Assembly: GCA_037501455.1 (NCBI GenBank)
Contig: CM074860.1
Coordinates: 38,636,501 to 38,700,500 of the forward strand
Origin: Lantana camara
Taxonomy: Eukaryota > Streptophyta > Magnoliopsida > Lamiales > Verbenaceae
Length of the DNA stretch: 64,000 nucleotides
Direction of reading: 5' to 3'
The notes beneath the pieces were generated by a model. The model made no database searches, was not told the DNA's origin, and saw nothing but the letters and a program-made list of their open reading frames with translations. Made by a program: the position numbers and the translations under genes. Positions 56,761 through 64,000 of this stretch are shown piece after piece. The number at the start of each line of letters is the position of its first letter. The stretch's first letter is position 1.

Positions 56761-57030
56761 GTGGCATGGAGTTGCACGTGCATACATACTTTCGTTTTGT
56801 ACTTTCGAGGTTACAAAACTGAGCTCTAGAGTCGTTCTATCTAAGCTGCACGGCATAGGATTATGTGATTGTTTGTTCGTTTCTACTCTATGTGCTTTAA
56901 TTGTTAGATTACTTGTTTTATTTCTATTAATTGGACACATGAACATGTACTAACCTTCACGCATCGATATTTGCCTTGATTTTTGGATTTCAAGATGCCT
57001 CCAAGAAGGAGAGATCGTGATCAAACTCCT
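56761..57030 (+). mobile_element. gypsy leader and first codons of gag
   Basis: 5' part of the interior of the plus-strand element. The gag ATG is at 56995 (MPPRRRDRDQTP, 12 codons) and is cut at 57030 by the next LTR. Without that LTR and one CTCCT copy, the frame runs straight on at 61803 (NLNQPPLAQQN), confirming a single former gag. Confidence 0.8.
57026..57030. repeat. target duplication CTCCT, left
   Basis: It matches 61798-61802 and brackets the LTR inserted in gag. Confidence 0.85.
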
Positions 57031-58574
57031 TGTAACGCCCCGTTTTCAATTATACCTTGCGTGATATTATGTGAATTACATTACTAAGTGTTTACGTGAA
57101 ATTATTATAAATTTCATGACATTATATGTATTATATGACATCACGTGAGTTATGATTCTAAGTGATTATATGAAATACGTGTTAAATTTGGAAATTATTG
57201 TATGATTTGTTCCTATGTGAGACGTGAGTTAATTTCCCGAATGTGATTTATATGTCAACTCGAAAATTATTGCATGATTTATTTCCAATTGATACGTGCA
57301 TTAATTGCTAATATGTGACCTTATTTGATCATTTTATAAATATATGGATCTAGTTGTATTTCATAATTTGGGAGTTTGATGATCAATTCTTTTAGTTGTC
57401 GCCATTTTCCCGACAAACTGCACTCGCTTAACTTCAAGCTTATGCCATTTTTTCCTCGCTTTGAACTAGAAAACGAGCCATATATCATCGGAAAGGTATT
57501 TGTGTCTAGTTTCATTCCCAACAAACAAAACTCAATTCCCACTTCTAGAATTAAATATATTCCAGTTTTCCTACAGCGTGTGCGTTTCCTAAAATTGTCC
57601 GTTTTTGCCAAACTTCACCAAAACCTTCTTATTGCATTCCTTTCACTCTCTTGGCTCCCATATGTGAATTATATGATATATATACTTGATTAATTGATAA
57701 GTATGCTCCTACTTGACACTTCTTGGTACTTAACTGCTCAAACGTGATTGTGTGACTCCATGTCTTACATGAATTGAACTTGAAATAATTGAATGATATG
57801 AATACATGATTTCTTGATATTAATTTCACCTCTTAGGTGTTAATTGGCTTTCATAAATGTTAAGTGTTACTTGATTACTTGTTTTATTTATTTACATGAG
57901 CATGGCCGTGCGTCATACTTGGTCTCATATTGAGTCTCGTCTCACGAGTTCCCCGTTATTTCCTTTCTTGTCTAGTTCTTCTCCAGGACAGAGATCTTTG
58001 ACCGAATACACACCTTCTTGTATCCTTGTCTTGTTCCGTCGCTCGTCAGGTGAGGTTTAATTTCTAGATATATAGAACCCTTACAACCCTATGTGATCTT
58101 TCGGCCAAAATGTATCTATATATCTATAATTTTCCAAAACCTTATTGAGTTTCAATTGATTTACCGAATTGGACCGATTGATTGATTGATTGATTGTTTT
58201 GGCGAGTAAAGCATGTTCACTTTGGGCCCGAGGGTAGTGTATTGAGCTAACCGGGGAAGCAAGGGCTGACGGGTAACTCTTGCACTATCCTCACCAATCT
58301 TGGGATGACCCCCGAATCCACTAGGAGATTAGTGGAGGAAGGAGTTCCGGGCATAGGGACTCATGAACCCTATGTCCAGTGTGATTGGGTGGTGGGGCCT
58401 TGCAATTCCACCATCACCGGAGGAAAAAGAGATTGAAATTGCTAATTGTGCACTGTAATAACGTGCATGCTCACTTAACCATTGATAATCTAAATATTGG
58501 TAATGTTCACTGTCGGAGTAAGGTTGGAGAATTGCCCTCACTCGCGGGGCCCCTAACTGAATTGAAGTGATAAT

Positions 58575-58579
58575 GATTG
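58575..58579. repeat. target duplication GATTG, left
   Basis: It matches 61252-61256 exactly. Confidence 0.85.
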
Positions 58580-61251
58580 TGTAGCACCCCGGACACGTGG
58601 AGGTACCACACCCCTGCACTATAGGTCAACCCACATACGAAACGGCCAATCCGTACACGAACCAACCTATAGCGAACGGGTGACAATGCAATACACGACA
58701 AGCTAGGCGGGAATAACTTAAACATGCGACGGAAATTAAACGGAAGCATAAAGTAATCATGATCAAATATTTCCCATTTAGCATTTCATGTTCTTTCTCA
58801 TTTACCAAATAAAATATGTTCTAACTTATCATATCAATACATTATCATCTTTATTGAAAACAATAACAATAACTATAATTTCATAATTAACAACAATTAA
58901 CCAATTACACGAACCGTGGTTGACTCAACTACATGGACTGGACTCGACTCAACTCAACTCCCGCCTAGCGTGCACCTGCAATAACCTGAAAGGTGGAGGC
59001 GTCAGTCTGTGAAGACCGAGTGAGGGGTTTACATATATATTAGCACAGATAACATGCAAGTTATATTCTCGGGTAAAGGTTTATAAAAGATAAATATACA
59101 AGTTCAAGAAGGGGATGTTCTTCGCCCGAGAATACAACTATCAATATTAAATACTTGCCCATTTTCATGCGATCAATATATGGCCCCGGCGAGTAAGGGC
59201 GGTCTCCAACCGAACTCCAAATGTACAAGAACATGCTTGCTTGATTATTAAACAATAAGTGGTCATGCAATTCAATTAACGTGCAATCGTGGATGTGTAA
59301 TCATATAACACGTTCATGGAATGGAAATCATGCAATAACCCGAGGACAACCCGCGGTGCCGGATTCATCCCCAGTCTCCTTCTTCCTCCGGTTTGATGAT
59401 GGGATTGCAAGGCCCCAACATCCAATCTTATTGAGCAGAGGGTACATGAATCCCTAAGCCCGGAGCTCCTTCCTCCACTAACCTCCTAGTGGATTCAGGG
59501 GTGACCCCAAACGTGGTGAGGATAGCGCTAGAGTTACCCGTCAGCCCTTGCTTTCCCGGTTAGCTCAAGTCACTACCCTCGGGCCCATCGTGAACCGTCA
59601 TGCTACTCGCCTAAACATGCTTGAAATCGTGAACATGAACAATCATGGCTTGCTTGCTTGAAACATGACTTGAAATGATAAATGATTTCGTGGAAAGTAT
59701 AGATATAAATACCTTTGGCCGAAAGATCACATATTAGGAGTACGGGTTCTATTTAACTAGAAATTAAACCTCACCTGACAGGCGACACACGACTCGTGAA
59801 TGCGTGAACGTGCTCATGATCCACAATCTCCACCCTGGAGAATAACTGGACAAGAAATGGGACAATGTACGTGCATGAGACCACAATTCAAGCATATTAT
59901 TTCATATAAGACGCACGACATGATCATGTACGAGACGTCGAGCAATAAACAATGTAGCATGATAACATCTTGTTTTGGTACATAATTAATCATATAATAA
60001 CAATTTGGGGTCAAATAAGCCATCGGATCGAGGGGCTAAAAATGTAATTTTATGCAGAAAGTTTCTGCACTTCCAGAGGCTTGGGAATGGCTGTTCTAGG
60101 CTTTAGTACAAAATTGGGAAGGGCCGTTCCCCAGTCCCGAAGCGGCTCCCCGAAGATGGGAATTGGCCGTTCCGCCTTGCAAGCCAAAATGGGAACTGTC
60201 GTTCCCGTCCTCGCCGCCAAGCACATATTTCAAATACATGGGAACGACTATTCCCCAATTGCAAAGGGAACGGGAAGGGTCGTTCCCGTTACGCAGAAGG
60301 TTCAGAAAACATGGGAGAAGAACAGAGCATACACGAACCACCCTCAAAGCTCATCATAATCATCATAATTCAACTTCTAACATTATAATTCATGAAAAAG
60401 AACATATGTACATGCTTTGGGTACTATAATACTCAATATAAACACATAATTCATGTCTAAGCATCAAGAGTCATCATATCAAGCTTATATATTAACTTGA
60501 TATATAACTCCATAAATCTCAAGAATTATGCATGAAATTCAAGTCTAAAGCTTAGGATCATGCTTCTAGCAATTAAAGCACATAATATTCCATTTAATCT
60601 CAAACCCTAGCTTCAAGAATTACAATCAAGAAAACACATATACAACCATGGATACCTTGGAATGAAAGAAGAAGAAGAAAAGATGGAGATGTGATGAAGA
60701 TGATAACTCAAGACTTCCAATTCCTCAAAGATTTTAGCTTGAAAAGATGAAATTCCCTTCTCTTTTCCTTGGAGGTTTGGCTTGGTGAAGGAGGAAGCAA
60801 ATGGTATGTTTTTGATGAAATGAAAATGAAGCTTAGAGAAGAGATGCATATACCGATATATTTTGAGGAAAAATGTAATATTTGCAATTAAATCCTTAAA
60901 GTTCCATAAGTTATGCAATTGAGGATCTAAAGTTTGGAAAATGATCAATTTAGTCCTCAAAGGTTTTTATGCATTTTAGTCCCTCAATTAAAATGAATGA
61001 GCATTTAAGGGCAATTTGGCAATTAAATCAAATTGGACAATTAATTCATATAATAATTAGATTCCATTCATACAAGAGTTGTCAAATTGAAATGAATATC
61101 ATATAATTTTCACGTAATCATGTGGAACACAATTTATAAAATTAATATAACACGTATAAATTGAATAAACGAAAATAATAAAATAAAGTCCTAACGCTCG
61201 AAACCCACACATGTCGAGCGTACCTGACTGTCTGAAATTCGGGGCATTACA
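58580..61251 (-). mobile_element. solo gypsy LTR, 2.67 kb, nested third level
   Basis: Plus-strand view TGTAGCACCCCGG to GGGGCATTACA with perfect GATTG duplications. It is of the same broad family as 45880-48539. It has CTAGGCGGG (58698), CCCGCCTAG (58961), the CAGTCTGTGAAGACCG hairpin (59006), the GGGCCC block (59580) and a palindrome array at 60080-60300. It sits in an LTR that sits in a gag, so it is the most recent event of this stack. Confidence 0.88.
60080..60300. repeat. array of GGGAA...TTCCC palindromes (LTR 4)
   Basis: Six units: GGGAATGGCTGTTCTA, GGGAAGGGCCGTTCCCC, GGGAATTGGCCGTTCC, GGGAACTGTCGTTCCC, GGGAACGACTATTCCCC and GGGAAGGGTCGTTCCC. More decayed than in the other two copies but at the same LTR position. 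Confidence 0.7.
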
Positions 61252-61797
61252 GATTGTATTGTTAAATGGATTTAGTTGTAATCTCGGGCGAGTTCTACTT
61301 TTAATTGAACTTCTATTGTTTTTCTTTATAAAATCTTACCCGAGATTATGGCTTGCATGATATGTGCGCTTATACTTATTTAAACCCCTCACTCAATCTT
61401 TCATAGACTGACACCTCACATTTTTAGGTTTACAGGGTGCATGCTAGGCGGGATCAAGTCAGGTCTTTACTTTTGAGTCTAGTATGTTCATTGTAAATTA
61501 TTGATGCATATTTGTAATGTTATGAATTTTTTTTGGTACTTTTAAATTTGGAATAATGGTTGTATTGGAGGAAGTGGTGAACATGGTGATGCTAATGAAT
61601 TGAATGTATGTATTGTTTGATTCCGTTTCAGTTATGCCTGTTGTTTATAATTGAGGGTTAGTCCCGCCTAGGTAGTATGTCGTTTTTTTTTATTGTCACC
61701 CATTCGCTATAGGTTGGTTCATGTACGGACTATCCATTTCGTATGTGGATTGACTTATAGTGCGGGGGTGTGGCATCTCAGCGTTCCGGGTGCTAGA

Positions 61798-63083
61798 CTC
61801 CTAATCTTAATCAACCCCCTCTGGCTCAACAGAATCTACCTCCGCCACCACCGTTGAATGCGAAAAACATTGTTCAAGCCTTATTGAATCAGCTTCAACA
61901 GAATCAGTGGAATCAACTGCCTCCCACTGATAGTCAAGATAGAGCTACCTCGACAGTTTATAAGGAATTTCGGAGTAACAATCCTCCGAAATGGTTCGGT
62001 GGGGACAATATTAAAGCTAAGGAGTGGCTTAGTGAGATCAATGAAATATGGGAAATCTGTCCAGCAAGTACACAAGAGAAAGCTGTATGTACCGCCCGGT
62101 TTATTCAAGGGCAGGTGGTGAATTGGCGAAGGGGAGTTCGATCAAAGCTTGATAGGAATGGGTTGGAATTCAATTGGGAATCCTTTGTTCAAGAGTTTCA
62201 TGATAAGTATATACCTCAAAGTGCAAGAGAGAGAAGATTGCAAGAGTTTTCTGATTTGAAATAAGGGAATAGAACGGTGGAGGATTACATCCTCGAGTTT
62301 GAGAGGCTCGCGCCTTATGCTACCCACATCACTAATGATGACAAGCTAAAGCGAGGAGCTTTGTTCATGGCTTTCGGATGGATCTTCAAGTGGCCCTGCA
62401 AGCCGTGACTGTTGATACTTGGGCTAAGGCAACTAAGAAAGCAATTCGGGTTAAGGCGGAAAGAACGAGTTTCAAATCACAAACTTTCCAATCGGGCCAT
62501 GGTTCTAGCTCGGGCACGAATTTGGGCAAGAGGCCCGCACCTCCAACGAGTACTCCTACTTTTTGGCCTCAAGGTATTACCCAGCCAAATAACAACAACA
62601 ACAAAAACAACAAGAAACTACGTCTTCCAGGCCCCGCAACACCTCTAGCACTACCGGTACCCGTCCAATGTACTTATTGTCAAGGAAATCACCATGTCGA
62701 GAAGTGTTGGAAGCTTTTGGGATGATGTTACGGGTGTTGATCTCCGGACCATATGTTTGATAAATGCTCGAAAAGGAAATTTGCTCCCATGGATAGGGGG
62801 AATCAGAGGCTAGTGATCCAGGTACGTGCTTATGCCTTCAAGGGCAAGGAAGAAGAGGCCGACATTGACCCGAATGTCGTGGTGGAAGGTACAATCAACA
62901 TACATGGCATCTTATTACATGCATTATTTGATCCCGGGGCTAAGCATTCTTTCATATCCTGGGATATAGCTACTTCTTTGACTTTGCCTGTTGAATTATC
63001 TATGCATGTGTATGTTGTGAGCTCTCCCTTGGGGGGAGTTTGCTGACGGACAGAGTTTTTTGAGAGTGCCCGGTGAGTTTCGA
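61798..63083 (+). pseudogene. gypsy gag and protease start, interrupted
   Basis: Continuation of the gag begun at 56995. Capsid motifs are PPKWFGGDNIKAKEWLSEIN and an FIQGQVVNWRRG-like block. A TAA at 62262 replaces the CAA of the usual LKQGN motif, with TVEDYILEFERLAPYATHI just after. The VDTWAKATKKAIRVKAE segment is near 62410 and a CCHC-like knuckle CTYCQGNHHVEKC near 62670. A second knuckle CYGC...H...C follows after a TGA, then the protease with LFDPGAKHSF near 62930. Frameshifts (about 62370, 62730, 63040) break it. It ends where another LTR starts at 63084, so RT and integrase are absent. Confidence 0.83.
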
Positions 63084-64000
63084 TGTAACGCCTCGATTTC
63101 CATTCAATCATTAGGTGATATTATATGTTACTTTATAACTTTCATCATATCACTTGCTATATGTCTCTATATATTTATATGGATTATCAATTATACGAAA
63201 TAAGTGATATAAGTGACCTAAGTGTATTATATGATCATTAATTGCTCCCTTATGTGAAATTGTGTAATTAATTGCATATCATGACTTGGAGATAATTGTA
63301 TTATTTGTTAGAGATTATACCTAATTGCATTAATTTAAATAAGTGAGAGACTTATATGCAAAAAGAGATGAATCACATATTTTTATGCCAACTTAGGATA
63401 TATGATGCATTCTTCCACATAGTTCCATTCATTTCTCAAGTCATCTAAGAGAGCAAGAACACACACATTTACACCTAGTAAATATCGGTTTTTACACCTT
63501 GAGGAAGGAAGAAAATTTCATCCATAATTCAAGCCATAATTGAGGAATTGAAGAGTTGGAAGCATCATCAACAACATATCATCATACCATCCATTCCTTC
63601 TTTGATTCAAGGTAGAAATTGGAAATTCTATGAAATTCTTGAATATGTGATCAAGTATGTATTTAGGGATTTAGTGATGAATTCTTGCATGATTGAAGTT
63701 GAGAGCATGATCTTGATCATTTAGAGTGAACTTTGCATGAAATTCTAGAAGTTCATGAAGGATTGGAAGCATGTGTATATTATGGCGTTTCAAGCTTGAT
63801 TCTTGCCATTTTAATGCTTATTTCTTGGATAGTTTGATGTATAATTGAAGTATAGTGTGTAATTGATGTGTTTCAATATTTTTTATGGAGTGGAATTGCA
63901 TTTGTTGGTGTTTTGGGGAGTTTTGGCACGAAAATCCCCTGTTTTCCCCTGTTTTGCTGCTGTTGCGTAACGGGTCCGACTGAAAATAGACCAAAATTGG
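63084..64000 (+). repeat. gypsy LTR, start only
   Basis: TGTAACGCCTCGATTTCC opens an LTR that continues past the window end. It resembles the 57031 LTR in its AT-rich first 400 bases. CCCCTGTTTT words at 63935-63955 may be the start of its mid-LTR motif array. Whether it is an insertion in the protease or the element's own rearranged LTR cannot be told from here. Confidence 0.7.

Larger units (their letters stand above)
57031..61797 (+). mobile_element. solo gypsy LTR in gag, itself interrupted
   Basis: TGTAACGCCCCG at 57031 to GGGTGCTAGA at 61797 (final CA changed to GA), with a perfect CTCCT duplication. Net length without the nested LTR is about 2.09 kb. It carries the GGGCCCGAGGGTAGTG block (58223), a CAATCTTTCATAGACTG hairpin (61391), GCTAGGCGGG (61442) and CCCGCCTAGG (61664). 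The frame at 57376-57693 has no known domain. Confidence 0.85.

Noticed and set aside
1..64000. Conventional host protein-coding gene
   Set aside because: No frame outside the mobile elements shows a recognisable cellular domain with plausible exon structure; the best candidate (40173-40545 with 49359-49560) is undecided.

Overview
The window is nuclear DNA from a plant, most likely a eudicot. The evidence is the LTR elements primed by initiator-Met tRNA, two L1-type LINEs whose ORF1 carries a DUF4283 domain plus a CCHC knuckle, and an snoRNA gene behind a site II/telo-box/TATA promoter. I cannot name the species. Almost the whole 64 kb is a layered nest of retroelements, and I see no conventional host protein gene.

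Layout. 1-5415: 3' half of a Ty3/gypsy element (decayed gag, polypurine tract, LTR). 5416-24508: a dead RNase H-bearing LINE flanked by a 10-bp target duplication. It was split at 10217-23625 by a non-autonomous, large-LTR element in an LTR-internal-LTR-internal' order and by a truncated second LTR. One of these LTRs holds a Copia-type solo LTR. 24509-26584: AT-rich spacer with a possible MITE. 26585-34359: a second LINE with both ORFs open (702 and 1117 codons), ATGA-coupled, with a poly(A) tail. 34360-37670: the only host-gene-like island, a minus-strand snoRNA cluster. It holds two U30-like and two U27-like copies and guides for an 18S AAGGAAGGCAG site, 25S sites and a U61-like 18S site, plus a possible H/ACA RNA. 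37671-40172: a small non-autonomous LTR element with near-identical LTRs. 40173-49700: a minus-strand gypsy element (gag, protease, truncated RT) inside a short unknown coding-like segment. Its 5' LTR contains a solo LTR. 49701-50125: five copies of an 85-bp tandem repeat. 50249-64000: a plus-strand gypsy element whose LTR, gag leader and gag were hit by further LTRs, one of which carries yet another solo LTR.

Insertion order can be read from perfect target duplications: TAAAC, GAACC, CTCCT, GATTG and CTCTC for LTRs, GTTATGATAT for a LINE. The many solo LTRs show that LTR-LTR recombination has been active here. Many of the gypsy LTRs share a conserved architecture: a small CAGTC hairpin, a CTAGGCGG/CCGCCTAG inverted repeat near the 3' end, and in the middle an array of GC-rich palindromic motifs that differs between families. 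All coordinates and motifs were read by eye; no alignment or database search was run.
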